DNA of 44,510 bases from Clostridiales bacterium (GTDB lineage Bacteria; Bacillota; Clostridia; Caldicoprobacterales; DTU083): positions 1 through 44,510 of the forward strand of contig DUOI01000062.1 of assembly GCA_012838915.1 (NCBI GenBank). The letters run 5' to 3'. This document shows positions 8,656-17,747 of this stretch, one piece after another. The first letter of the stretch is position 1, and each line of letters opens with the position of its first letter. The translations under genes were made by a program, and so were the position numbers. Below the pieces are notes generated by a model, which was not told the DNA's origin, did no database searches, and was given only the letters and a program-made list of their open reading frames with translations.

Positions 8656-10064
8656 GACCCATAACCGTAATAGAGACAGCGGATGCTGTTCAAGGCCGCA
8701 TCGTCCGGGAAGGCGGTGCTGCGGTCATTACGGGTGTATCAACGGATACGCGCACTCTGCAGCCAGGGAATCTCTTTGTTGCTTTGGAAGGGGAAAGATT
8801 TGACGGGCATGACTTCTTAAAGGAAGCAGCTGATAAAGGGGCTGCCGCAGTTTTGATACACAATCTTAATAAAACTTTGCCAGAGGATGTACATACAATA
8901 GTTACAGGCAACACTCTGACGGCTTTGCAGGATTTGGCGGCCTGGTATCTGAGACGCTTTTCCCTTCCAGTTGTTGCAATTACCGGCAGTACGGGGAAAA
9001 CCACAACCAAGGACATGATTTGCAATGTGCTTTCCCGGAAATTTAATGTGTTGAAAACCCAGGGTAATTTTAATAATGAGATCGGATTACCGCTGACCTT
9101 GTTTGGCCTGGAATCCCATCATCAGCTCGCGGTTTTGGAAATGGGGATGAGCGGCTTCGGGGAAATTCGCCGCCTGGCGGCTGTAGCTCCTCCCAAGGTT
9201 GCGGTTATCACCAATATAGGCATCTCCCATATTGAAAAGCTGGGCAGCCGGGAAAATATATGGAAGGCCAAGTCAGAGGTTTTGGGACAATTTGGTGAAG
9301 GCTGCACCGTGATTCTGAATGATGACAACGATATACTTCATCGGGAAGCAGAACGAATGAAGGGGGAACCTATCCCCTATGATGTCATCAGATTCGGAAC
9401 CGGGGCGGGTGCAGAATACCGGGCGGATGATATTCGGATGCTTGGCGAAGACGGCATTGAATATAATTTGTCAGTAGAAAAGGGTACCTACCCGATTAAA
9501 CTGAATGCACCGGGCAGGCACAATGTATACAACAGCCTTGCAGCAATTGCAACAGGCAGGGTATTCGGCATGGAAATGAATGACATTCAATCAGGGCTGC
9601 TGGAGTTTGTCAGCGGCAGCATGCGTTTGAACATCTTTTCCATCAAGCACCGTGAAAATATCAAGGTGATTGACGATGCATACAATGCAAGTCCCGACTC
9701 GGTTAAGGCAGCCCTTCATATCTTGAGGGACATGGAGGGCAGGCGCAAAATTGCGATTCTGGGTGATATGCTGGAACTGGGTGAATATTCACACTCTGCC
9801 CATAAGCAGACAGGGAGAACGGCAGCTGAATGCGGAGTTAACATCCTGCTTACCAGGGGCCGGGACAGTGCCTGGATTGGAGAAGGTGCAGTAGAAGCGG
9901 GTATGGACACCCGGAATGTTTTTCACAGCAAAGACAATCAGGGCGTGATCCAATGGCTGGGCAGCTATTTGCAGGAAGGAGACCGTATATTGGTAAAGGG
10001 CTCCCGGGGCATGCACATGGAGGAAATAGTATCGTATTTGAGAAATGGGGAGGATTTAGTTTGA
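8652..10064 (+). CDS. murF: UDP-MurNAc-tripeptide--D-Ala-D-Ala ligase
   Basis: Last cytoplasmic ligase step, adding D-Ala-D-Ala to complete UDP-MurNAc-pentapeptide. STDTRTLQPGNLFVAL marks the N-terminal domain. TGSTGKTTTK (Lys116) is the ATP loop, and TQGNFNNEIGLPLT and EMGMSGFGEI are family blocks. The C-terminal domain has DDAYNASPDS and LGDMLELG. Length is 470 aa, as usual. The start shares ATGA with murE and the stop shares TTGA with mraY, so three genes in a row are translationally coupled. Confidence 0.96.
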   Translation: MRPITVIETADAVQGRIVREGGAAVITGVSTDTRTLQPGNLFVALEGERFDGHDFLKEAADKGAAAVLIHNLNKTLPEDVHTIVTGNTLTALQDLAAWYLRRFSLPVVAITGSTGKTTTKDMICNVLSRKFNVLKTQGNFNNEIGLPLTLFGLESHHQLAVLEMGMSGFGEIRRLAAVAPPKVAVITNIGISHIEKLGSRENIWKAKSEVLGQFGEGCTVILNDDNDILHREAERMKGEPIPYDVIRFGTGAGAEYRADDIRMLGEDGIEYNLSVEKGTYPIKLNAPGRHNVYNSLAAIATGRVFGMEMNDIQSGLLEFVSGSMRLNIFSIKHRENIKVIDDAYNASPDSVKAALHILRDMEGRRKIAILGDMLELGEYSHSAHKQTGRTAAECGVNILLTRGRDSAWIGEGAVEAGMDTRNVFHSKDNQGVIQWLGSYLQEGDRILVKGSRGMHMEEIVSYLRNGEDLV

Positions 10065-11056
10065 AATATTTTGCATCCATTGTCATCATATCCTTTTTAA
10101 CCACACTTCTTATGGGTATATTGCTGATTCCCTGGCTGCGAAGGCTGAAGCTGGGTCAGACCGTCAGGGATGACGGACCCAAAAGCCATCTTTCCAAATC
10201 CGGTACCCCTACCATGGGCGGGATTCTGTTTCTGGTTCCGTTAATAGCAATAAGCCTGGCGCTGCCCAAAGGAAATCAGGATTTTGTGCTGGCTGCCGTG
10301 CTGGCAACCATAGGATTCGGTTTGATCGGTTTTGTGGATGATTATATCAAGGTGGTAAAAAAACGCTCCCTGGGCCTTCGAGCCTACCAGAAGATTATCA
10401 GTCAGCTGGTAGTAGCGGTAGCCTTGGCCGTTTATGCCTATAACAATGAATTTATCGGAAGCAGCGTGGTAATCCCCTTCGTAGGCACGGAATGGGATTT
10501 GGGCATTCTATATATTCCGGCAGCGGTTTTTATCATAATCGGTACGGTAAACAGTTTCAACCTGACCGATGGCCTGGACGGCCTGTGTTCAGGGATAACG
10601 CTGATTGTTTCCGCCACCCTCAGCATAATAATTACCGCAGCGTGGAGGCTTGCCGACCGGCAGGGTATGACCTGGCTGGCCCAAAACTATCAGAACCTCA
10701 TCATTTTTTCTGCAGCCTTGACCGGCGGCTGCCTGGGCTTTCTGAGGTATAATTCCCATCCCGCTCAGGTGTTCATGGGTGATACAGGTTCTTTGGGCTT
10801 AGGAGGAGCGGTAGCTGCTTTGTCAATACTGCTGCGCATCCCCCTTTGGCTGCCAATCTTCGGCGGTGTATACATGGCTGAATCGATTTCTGTTATCCTG
10901 CAGGTGGGCTCCTTCAAGCTGCGGGGCAAACGGGTATTCAAAATGGCGCCGCTGCACCATCATTTTGAACTGACCGGTATGCCTGAAACCAGGGTAGTGG
11001 CTATGTTTATGATTGCTGCTGCGATACTGTGCCTGTTTACACTTTTAAGCATTTAG
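10061..11056 (+). CDS. mraY: Phospho-N-acetylmuramoyl-pentapeptide transferase
   Basis: Integral membrane enzyme that attaches phospho-MurNAc-pentapeptide to undecaprenyl phosphate, making lipid I. About ten hydrophobic segments are evident. Key motifs are DDGPKSH with PTMGG, FVDDYIK, NLTDGLDGL (Asp170 and Asp173), FMGDTGSLGLGG and the triple His (299-301) in APLHHHFE. The TTG at 10061 overlaps the murF stop as TTGA and has GGGGAGGA 7 bases upstream; this gives 331 aa. A longer in-frame start at 9953 would add a stretch from within murF and is not believable. Confidence 0.95.
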   Translation: MKYFASIVIISFLTTLLMGILLIPWLRRLKLGQTVRDDGPKSHLSKSGTPTMGGILFLVPLIAISLALPKGNQDFVLAAVLATIGFGLIGFVDDYIKVVKKRSLGLRAYQKIISQLVVAVALAVYAYNNEFIGSSVVIPFVGTEWDLGILYIPAAVFIIIGTVNSFNLTDGLDGLCSGITLIVSATLSIIITAAWRLADRQGMTWLAQNYQNLIIFSAALTGGCLGFLRYNSHPAQVFMGDTGSLGLGGAVAALSILLRIPLWLPIFGGVYMAESISVILQVGSFKLRGKRVFKMAPLHHHFELTGMPETRVVAMFMIAAAILCLFTLLSI

Positions 11057-11069
11057 GAGGACATGAAAA

Positions 11070-12431
11070 ATGGACGGGAATAGAAAGACAATATTGGTGA
11101 TCGGCCTGGCTCGCAGCGGCATTTCGGCTGCCAGGCTGCTGTATAGGATGGGTAATAGGGTAATTATAAATGACAGCAGCAGTACAGCGGAAGTTATGTC
11201 AGCGGCGAAAGAGTTAAGGGAAACCATTGACTGTGAGGTTTATCTGGGACGAAATCCGGATGAACTATTGGATCGGACAGATCAAATTGTAATCAGTCCC
11301 GGTGTACCCACAGATGCTCCCTTTTTAATCAAGGCAGCCAAAATGGGAATCCAGGTGATAAGCGAAGTGGAACTGGCGTATAGATATTGTAAGGCGCCAA
11401 TTATTGCCGTTACCGGTACCAACGGGAAAACCACCACAACTGCCTGGATTGGCGAGATTCTGAAGGCATCAGGCGCAACTACCCATGTTGTAGGGAATAT
11501 CGGGATTCCCTTTTCGGGAAAAGTGGAGGAAATAAAGCCGGCTGACAAGGTAGTTGCTGAAATCAGCAGCTTTCAATTGGAGACCATTGTTGATTTCCGT
11601 CCGCACATATCCCTGATTTTGAATATATCACCGGACCATTTGAATCGTCACAAAACCATGGACAATTATATAGCTGCCAAATCCCGGATATTTGAAAATC
11701 AGGGAAGTGAAGACTATTTGATTTTAAACGGGGACGACGATACTCTGTCCAAAGTAAAGCCGGGCGGCCCTGTTCGCGTATTTTATTTCAGCCGGACAAA
11801 AAGCTTGACGGAAGGGGCTTGGGTGGAGGACGGGCGCATATGCATGAACCTTGGAGCAGGAGCGATCACCGTATGTAAGACAGACCAGGTTGGCATACCC
11901 GGCGCCCATAACCTGGAAAATGCTTTAGCAGCCGCTCTGGCAGCCGGGTTGAGCGGCGTCACGCCGGAGATAATTGCCAGGGTTTTGAAGGAATTTCCAG
12001 GAGTGGAGCATCGTATTGAAAAAGTGGATACCATAAACGGGATCACCTTCTATAATGATTCCAAGGGAACCAACCCCGCCTCTTCCATAAAAGCCATTCA
12101 GGCTATACCCGGTCCTATTGTACTTATTGCCGGCGGCATGGACAAAAAAACCGGCTTTTCAGATTTCATAGATGCTTTCGGCAGCAAGGTACGGGAATTG
12201 GTTTTGTTGGGCGAGACTGCCGATATCATTGCCAAAACTGCAAAAGAAAAGGGTTTTACCAATATTCATATGACGAACAGCATAGAAGAAGCAGTAGAAA
12301 AAGCCTATGAGCTATCTTCTCCCGGATTTCAGGTGCTGCTTTCCCCTGCCTGTGCCAGCTGGGATATGTTCCGGGATTTTGAAGAGAGGGGAGAGCTGTT
12401 CAAGGCAGCAGTTAAGGCATTGAGGAGGTAG
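11070..12431 (+). CDS. murD: UDP-MurNAc-L-Ala--D-Glu ligase
   Basis: Adds D-glutamate to UDP-MurNAc-L-Ala. The N-terminal Rossmann-like part has GLARSGISAARLL, the central ATPase GTNGKTTTT (Lys120), then GNIGIPF, EISSFQLE, LNISPDHLNRH and the C-terminal NDSKGTNP and IAGGMDKK blocks. Length is 453 aa, normal. AGGAGG lies about 8 bases before the ATG. It sits 13 bases after mraY and 5 before ftsW. Confidence 0.96.
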   Translation: MDGNRKTILVIGLARSGISAARLLYRMGNRVIINDSSSTAEVMSAAKELRETIDCEVYLGRNPDELLDRTDQIVISPGVPTDAPFLIKAAKMGIQVISEVELAYRYCKAPIIAVTGTNGKTTTTAWIGEILKASGATTHVVGNIGIPFSGKVEEIKPADKVVAEISSFQLETIVDFRPHISLILNISPDHLNRHKTMDNYIAAKSRIFENQGSEDYLILNGDDDTLSKVKPGGPVRVFYFSRTKSLTEGAWVEDGRICMNLGAGAITVCKTDQVGIPGAHNLENALAAALAAGLSGVTPEIIARVLKEFPGVEHRIEKVDTINGITFYNDSKGTNPASSIKAIQAIPGPIVLIAGGMDKKTGFSDFIDAFGSKVRELVLLGETADIIAKTAKEKGFTNIHMTNSIEEAVEKAYELSSPGFQVLLSPACASWDMFRDFEERGELFKAAVKALRR

Positions 12432-12436
12432 GCAAT

Positions 12437-13528
12437 ATGAACAAGAAACCCGTGGATTTCCCTATACTGCTGACCACTGTCATATTGGTTGCCTTTGGCA
12501 TCGTCATGGTTTTCAGTGCCAGTTTCTATTATTCCGCCGATCGCTGGGGGGACGGCCTGTACTTTTTCAAGCGTCAGTGTCTGTGGGCTGTAATCGGCTT
12601 TGCAGGGTTGTTTGTAGCCTCCCAGATAGATTATACCAAGCTACAGAAGTATTCCAGGATATTCCTCATTGTCAGTATTGTATTGTTGATATTGGTACTA
12701 TTGATAGGCGAAGCACGGAATTATGCCAAAAGATGGCTGGGTATCGGTAACTTTACCATTCAGCCTGCTGAGATTGCCAAGTTTGCCATGATCTTTTTCA
12801 TAGCGGACACTATAGCCAGGGATAAGGGCAGGATAAGGAAATTTTTCAAGGGTATGCTGCCCGTTCTGTTGGTTGCCGGCCTGGTTTTCGGGCTGATTCT
12901 AATGCAACCGAATCTTAGTACCGCAGGCAGCATAGTGATACTGACCCTGGTGATGCTTTTTGTGGGTGGGGCAAACCTGGGGCACCTGTCGTTATTGGTG
13001 GGAGCAGGTGCTGCCGCTGCGGTGGCATTAACCTTTTCCGCCGACTACCGGCTTAACCGCCTCACTGCATTTATGGATCCCTGGGCTGATCCCATGGAAA
13101 GCGGCTGGCAATTAATTCAGTCCCTCTATTCCCTGGGCTCCGGCGGCTTTTTCGGCCTGGGTCTGGCCAGGAGCAGACAAAAATACCTGTATCTGCCCTA
13201 TCCTGAAACCGACTTTATCTTCGCTATTATAGGAGAGGAGCTGGGTTTCATCGGAGCAACCTTCTTGATTCTGCTCTATCTTGTATTGATCTGGCGGGGC
13301 ATCCGGGTTGCCTTGTCTGTACCGGATTTATTTGGCAGCTTACTGGCTGCCGGCATTATCTCCATGATAGCCATTCAGGTGGTAATCAACATAGCGGTTG
13401 TTACAGCTTCCATGCCTCCGACAGGACTGCCCTTACCCTTTATCAGCTACGGCGGTTCCTCCCTGGCTATTTTTCTTACCAGTATAGGTGTGTTGTTGAA
13501 TATTTCCAGGCATTGCAAGGCAGCATGA
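12437..13528 (+). CDS. ftsW: SEDS-family peptidoglycan polymerase FtsW/SpoVE
   Basis: A polytopic membrane glycosyltransferase that polymerises lipid II with a partner class B PBP, which is likely the PASTA PBP at 4961. About ten membrane segments are visible. Diagnostic blocks are FSASFYYS, QPAEIAKF, QPNLSTAG, SLYSLGSGGFFGLGL and YPETDFIFAIIGEELGF, where Asp259 corresponds to the catalytic aspartate of the family. PPTGLPLPFISYGGSS closes the protein. In Bacillus the gene here is spoVE, so vegetative and sporulation roles are both possible. murG, normally next, is missing. Only 5 bases separate it from murD. Confidence 0.93.
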   Translation: MNKKPVDFPILLTTVILVAFGIVMVFSASFYYSADRWGDGLYFFKRQCLWAVIGFAGLFVASQIDYTKLQKYSRIFLIVSIVLLILVLLIGEARNYAKRWLGIGNFTIQPAEIAKFAMIFFIADTIARDKGRIRKFFKGMLPVLLVAGLVFGLILMQPNLSTAGSIVILTLVMLFVGGANLGHLSLLVGAGAAAAVALTFSADYRLNRLTAFMDPWADPMESGWQLIQSLYSLGSGGFFGLGLARSRQKYLYLPYPETDFIFAIIGEELGFIGATFLILLYLVLIWRGIRVALSVPDLFGSLLAAGIISMIAIQVVINIAVVTASMPPTGLPLPFISYGGSSLAIFLTSIGVLLNISRHCKAA

Positions 13529-13650
13529 TGCAGCGGGCAATCTTCTCCATCTGTAACACCTGAATATTCCCTGCATACTATGGTATTGAATCGTTATTTT
13601 TGTGCAAATCCGAGAAGCCACTGTACGCTGAGGAAAGAGGTGTAACTTGT

Positions 13651-14922
13651 ATGGGAAAATTTCGAATCCGGGGAGGCAGAAAGCTGGCAGGAAACGTCCG
13701 GGTAATTGGAGCAAAGAATGCAATCCTGCCTATTCTGGCTGCTGTAATCCTCACTCGGAAGCCGGTTGTGCTGTATGATTTCCCTCATCTTGCAGATGTT
13801 GAGAATATGCTGCTGATATTGCAATCCATAGGATGCAGGATAAAAAGAGAAAATTCCACTTTGTTTATCGACCCGTCGGATATAAACAGCTGGGTGATTC
13901 CCGACCGGTATGTAAAGGAAATACGTTCTTCCATTGTTATGTTGGGTGCTGTTCTGGCCAGAATGCAGAAGGCTGTCATTACTTATCCGGGGGGCTGCGA
14001 GATAGGGCAGCGTCCTATCAATCTGCATCTGCAGGGTTTAAGGCAGCTGGGGGTGATTATCACAGAATCCCATGGCTATTTGGAGTGCGAAGCGGCCAAT
14101 ATGGTGGGTGCCGATATCCATCTTGACTATCCCAGTGTAGGGGCAACCGAGAATATCATGCTTGCCGCCACCCGCGCCAGGGGCAGGACCGTGATACGAA
14201 ACGCTGCCAAAGAACCGGAAATTACCGACCTGCAGAATTTTATCAACAGCATGGGCGGCAAAGTGGCCGGAGCAGGCAGTAATACTATAACCATCGACGG
14301 CGTGGAATCTTTTCATGAAACGGAATATACCGTCATACCTGATAGGATTGTAGCAGGGACTTATCTGGTAGCGGCTGCAATTACGGGCAGTGAGATTGTT
14401 GTGGAGAACGTCATTCTGGAGCATATCCAGGCAATCGTCACCAAGCTGAGGGAAACCGGCTGCATGATCACTCCATACAAGGGAACAGATTTAGGTGCGA
14501 TTAAAATAAAGGCTCCTCCCCGCTTATGGGCAATTGAAAATACCAAAACCCACCCTTATCCGGGTTTTCCGACGGATATGCAGGCATTGCTGATGAGTGC
14601 ACTGACGGTCTCAAAGGGAACAAGCATAATTACCGAAAACATTTTCGAGAACCGATTCAAGCATGTTCCGGAATTGATTCGCATGGGCGCCCGTATTCGA
14701 ACCGAAGGGAAAATTGCAGTAATACAGGGGGTGCCCCGTCTGAAGGGCGCTCAGGTCAGTGCAGGAGACCTGCGGGGCGGAGCAGCCCTGGTTATGGCAG
14801 GCTTGAATGCGGAAGGGGTTACCGAAATAGACAATGTCCGTCATATTGAACGGGGATATGACAAGCTGGATGAGTATCTTCGCAGTATTGGTGCGGATAT
14901 TGAGAGAATTGAGAGCAGTTGA
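13651..14922 (+). CDS. murA: UDP-GlcNAc 1-carboxyvinyltransferase
   Basis: First committed step of peptidoglycan synthesis: transfers enolpyruvate from PEP to UDP-GlcNAc. It shows the two-fold EPSP-synthase-like layout, IRGGRKLAGNVRVIGAKNA at the start (conserved Lys and Asn), the catalytic Cys116 in GGCEIGQRP (so fosfomycin-sensitive by family rule), SVGATEN, and YPGFPTDMQ. I start at ATG 13651, 9 bases from AGAGGT, giving 423 aa close to the family length; the longer frame from 13600 has no ribosome site. It lies where Bacillus has murB, and murB is not in the window. The 122-base gap before it is where murG would be expected. Confidence 0.95.
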   Translation: MGKFRIRGGRKLAGNVRVIGAKNAILPILAAVILTRKPVVLYDFPHLADVENMLLILQSIGCRIKRENSTLFIDPSDINSWVIPDRYVKEIRSSIVMLGAVLARMQKAVITYPGGCEIGQRPINLHLQGLRQLGVIITESHGYLECEAANMVGADIHLDYPSVGATENIMLAATRARGRTVIRNAAKEPEITDLQNFINSMGGKVAGAGSNTITIDGVESFHETEYTVIPDRIVAGTYLVAAAITGSEIVVENVILEHIQAIVTKLRETGCMITPYKGTDLGAIKIKAPPRLWAIENTKTHPYPGFPTDMQALLMSALTVSKGTSIITENIFENRFKHVPELIRMGARIRTEGKIAVIQGVPRLKGAQVSAGDLRGGAALVMAGLNAEGVTEIDNVRHIERGYDKLDEYLRSIGADIERIESS

Positions 14923-14930
14923 TTGATACC

Positions 14931-14967
14931 GCCATAAAGCTTTGCTGCAAAAGCAAGGTTTTATGGC
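14931..14967. other. 16-bp intergenic hairpin between murA and ftsQ
   Basis: Bases 14931-14946 pair with 14952-14967 over 16 consecutive positions (two G-T pairs) around a 5-base loop, GCAAA. No T-tract follows, so it is not a standard terminator. It could be an RNA processing or stabilising element, or a terminator that has lost its tail. It starts 9 bases after the murA stop. Confidence 0.6.
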
Positions 14968-15009
14968 TCAGTCATACAAGGTTCCCATTGATTCTGTGGA
15001 GGAAGAGCT

Positions 15010-15828
15010 ATGGTTAGGAATGGGACAAGCAAAGGAATTTTCATGTTCCTGATTCTTTTGATTTGCTTCGCAGCTATTGTATTCATTGGCACGGAAGTGT
15101 TCCAGGTAGAAAATATTGAGGTTATATGTAGCGGTGCATTGGATAAGGATGCTATAATAAATACATCGGGCATAAGTTATGGGGAAAATATATTTAAGAT
15201 CAGCAGAGAAAAGGTAAAACAGCGAATTGAAAGCAGCGCCCCCTTTCCTGTTGTTGAAGGAATTTCCGTTAAGCTGCCTGATGAAGTACTTATAATAGTG
15301 GAAGAACGGGTTCCTGCTGCGATTATTCCCTATTTAAGTTCACATATTACAGTGGACTCCAGCGGATTTGTTCTGGATATTGTAAAACAAACCCGGCAGC
15401 CGTCTTATCCGGTAGTTGAGGGCATTTCCATTTCCCGGCTCACCAAGGGCAGGCCGTTGGAAGTGGCGCAGGATGGCATCTATAAGCAGAAGGTATTGAT
15501 TAGAATGCTTGAAGCATTGGAACAATGGGATGTCATTGATATGATTCTGACCATGAGCATGGACGATCCGGATGATATCTTTCTTACTACCAGAGACGGT
15601 ATCCGGATTAAATTGGGACAGGCTGTGGAATTGGACAGAAAACTGGGATGGCTTAAGTCCACGGCCTACGCCGAGGTGTTGCAAAAGGGTGAAGCAGGGG
15701 TTTTTGACGTCAGTGTACCTGGCAAAGCTGTGTTCTATCCTCAATCCTTATCGGAAGAGCAGGAAGGGGAAGAAGAGCAGACAGATGAAGAAGACGGCAC
15801 GCAAGGTGAAAATGAGGTGACAGGTTGA
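15010..15828 (+). CDS. ftsQ: Cell division protein FtsQ/DivIB
   Basis: A bitopic septal protein of 272 residues: a short cytoplasmic end, one membrane helix (about 9-28), a POTRA domain (VENIEVICSGALDKDAIINTSGISYGEN style, about 32-105), then the FtsQ beta domain. The C-terminus has a highly acidic Glu/Asp/Gln tail. It stabilises FtsL and links early and late divisome proteins. GAGGAAG lies 6 bases before the ATG. The stop overlaps the next start as TTGA. It belongs to the FtsQ/DivIB family; position between murA and the DUF881 pair supports this. Confidence 0.88.
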   Translation: MVRNGTSKGIFMFLILLICFAAIVFIGTEVFQVENIEVICSGALDKDAIINTSGISYGENIFKISREKVKQRIESSAPFPVVEGISVKLPDEVLIIVEERVPAAIIPYLSSHITVDSSGFVLDIVKQTRQPSYPVVEGISISRLTKGRPLEVAQDGIYKQKVLIRMLEALEQWDVIDMILTMSMDDPDDIFLTTRDGIRIKLGQAVELDRKLGWLKSTAYAEVLQKGEAGVFDVSVPGKAVFYPQSLSEEQEGEEEQTDEEDGTQGENEVTG

Positions 15829-16532
15829 AGAAATTTAGCGATAAAATTGCTATTATGCTGGTATGTATGATATTGGGACTGATGCTGGCTGCTCAGTTCA
15901 AAAATGTTCAGAACGTAGGGGGGAATGTGTCCCTGCAAAGGGCTCAGGAGCTTACCTCACAAATTCAGAAGCTGAATCAGGATATTGCAAATCAGCAGAA
16001 CTTGATCCAGGAGCTGGAAGACCAGTTAATGGAATATGAAGCCGCTGCCCAGGATGCCGGAAAGCTGAACGAGACCATGTATCGGGATTTGGAGCGTGCC
16101 AGGAATCTGGCTGGCCTGACTGATTTGGAGGGAGCCGGTGTAGTAGTTACGGTTAATCTTGTTTCCTATCAGGAATGGGGTGAAACCGGCATTATCAGGA
16201 ATGTCTATCATGAAGATCTGCTGATGCTGGTTAATGAATTGAATGCTGCCGGTGCGGAAGCCCTGGCCATCAACGACGAACGCATTATTGCAAGCACGGA
16301 AATACGGGATGCGGGGGATTATATCGTAATAAATACAAATCGGTATTCTGCGCCTTTTGAAATCAAGGCTTTGGGCAACCCTGACACCCTGGAGGCTTCT
16401 TTAATGCTGTTGGGCGGTGTGGCTGATACATTGGGAGAAGAACTGGAAATTAAAATTCGCAAGGAGAACTTGATACGAATTCCCAAATACAGCGGTTCGC
16501 TCCAATTTGACTATGCAATTCCCGTACAATAG
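15825..16532 (+). CDS. DUF881 membrane protein, first copy (YlxW/YlxX type)
   Basis: A 235-residue protein with one N-terminal membrane helix (about 8-25), a coiled coil (about 38-72, Gln-rich) and a C-terminal DUF881 domain with LVNELNAAGAEALAINDERI. In Bacillus the matching pair, ylxW and ylxX, lies between divIB and sbp; their function is unknown, but constant linkage suggests a role at the division site. TTG start overlapping the ftsQ stop. Confidence 0.85.
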   Translation: MKKFSDKIAIMLVCMILGLMLAAQFKNVQNVGGNVSLQRAQELTSQIQKLNQDIANQQNLIQELEDQLMEYEAAAQDAGKLNETMYRDLERARNLAGLTDLEGAGVVVTVNLVSYQEWGETGIIRNVYHEDLLMLVNELNAAGAEALAINDERIIASTEIRDAGDYIVINTNRYSAPFEIKALGNPDTLEASLMLLGGVADTLGEELEIKIRKENLIRIPKYSGSLQFDYAIPVQ

Positions 16533-16555
16533 TAAAAGCCCCCGGAGGAATAAAG

Positions 16556-17302
16556 ATGAAAAAGCCAAATAAAACCACCTGGCTGATAACGCTGGTCTGT
16601 GTCATACTTGCCTTTTTCACAGTTAAAGCCTTGGAAGGACAGAAAACTGAAATGGAGATCGGCGGTGTAACATCTCTGCAGACTATAAAGAAGCTAATGG
16701 ATAAGAAAAAGGATTTGGAGCAGCGAAGAGAAGAATATGATCAAATTATAAAAATGCAAGTGAACGAGTTAGCCCAGTACGAAAACAGAGCTGCTGATAA
16801 AAGCATGAAGCTTCAGCAGATGCAAAAGGAAGTCCAGGAAACCAGGCTGGCTGCCGGTCTGCTGCCCGTGGAAGGACCGGGTATTGAGATTATTCTTAAT
16901 GACAGGAAGCGAGACAGTTTCCTCAACACAAATTTATATATGATGAATTATTTTATCGTGCACGACAGCGATATGCTCCATGTCATCAATGAATTAAGAG
17001 GAGCAGGGGCAGAGGCAATTGCCATTAACGGAACCCGGATAATGGCAACTTCCCGGATTAGCTGCGGCGGCCCCACAATTAATGTGGGAAAATCTGAAAG
17101 ATTTGCACCTCCCTTTGTTATTCATGCCATCGGGGACCCGGATGCGCTAATGGCCGGCTTTCAGCGGGAAGACAGTATTTACCATGATTTGATAGCCTGG
17201 GGTCTGGAGTTTCAGATCCGCAGGATGGAATCCATAGAAATCCCCCGATATTTGGGAGAAATCGAATTTACCTATGCAGAAGCGATACAGGAGGATGAAT
17301 GA
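16556..17302 (+). CDS. DUF881 membrane protein, second copy
   Basis: Tandem paralogue of the preceding gene (248 aa) with the same plan: membrane helix (about 8-25), charged coiled coil (about 42-100, rich in K, E and Q) and a DUF881 domain with VINELRGAGAEAIAINGTRI. An RBS GGAGG precedes the ATG by about 8 bases. The two copies are clearly related but well diverged, consistent with an old duplication also present in Bacillus. Confidence 0.85.
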   Translation: MKKPNKTTWLITLVCVILAFFTVKALEGQKTEMEIGGVTSLQTIKKLMDKKKDLEQRREEYDQIIKMQVNELAQYENRAADKSMKLQQMQKEVQETRLAAGLLPVEGPGIEIILNDRKRDSFLNTNLYMMNYFIVHDSDMLHVINELRGAGAEAIAINGTRIMATSRISCGGPTINVGKSERFAPPFVIHAIGDPDALMAGFQREDSIYHDLIAWGLEFQIRRMESIEIPRYLGEIEFTYAEAIQEDE

Positions 17303-17303
17303 T

Positions 17304-17672
17304 ATGTGGCTGCCCCTGATTGGCATTTTAATCGGTATTATTTTAGGGATGACATTACCCATTAATATTCCTACTGCCTATTCTTCTTATATGTCCATAG
17401 CCGTACTGGCAGCGTTGGATTCTGTGTTCGGAGGTATCCGGGCTTCGCTGGACAGGAAATTTGAATCCGATGTTTTTATTTCCGGCTTTTTCGGCAATGC
17501 AATATTGGCAGCCGGTTTGGCTTATATAGGCGATAGATTGGATGTCCCCATCTATCTTTGCGCCATTTTTGTATTTGGTTATCGGCTGTTTAATAACTTC
17601 GCTCAAATACGAAGACATTTCCTGGGGCTGCTTCGGAAAAAATCTTATGTACAGGAAAAGCCGGATAAATAG
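17304..17672 (+). CDS. sbp: Small basic membrane protein (DUF1290)
   Basis: A 122-residue protein with three hydrophobic segments and a basic C-terminus (HFLGLLRKK). The block LAALDSVFGGIRASL followed by FISGFFGNAILAAGLAYIGD is typical of the Sbp/DUF1290 family found next to ftsA in Firmicutes; the function is unknown. I start at ATG 17304, 9 bases from AGGAGG; the in-frame ATG at 17295 touches that site. It begins 2 bases after the DUF881 stop. Confidence 0.88.
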   Translation: MWLPLIGILIGIILGMTLPINIPTAYSSYMSIAVLAALDSVFGGIRASLDRKFESDVFISGFFGNAILAAGLAYIGDRLDVPIYLCAIFVFGYRLFNNFAQIRRHFLGLLRKKSYVQEKPDK

Positions 17673-17747
17673 TTATTTATCTTTATAAGAATATGTGATA
17701 CCATAATTACAAGGTGTATATATTAGCAAAAGTGAGGTTTCTCGGCT

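Noticed and set aside
13560-13580. TGAATA and CATACTA, both sigma-G-like boxes, before murA
   Set aside because: They are only 7 bases apart, far from the 17-18 needed for a promoter.
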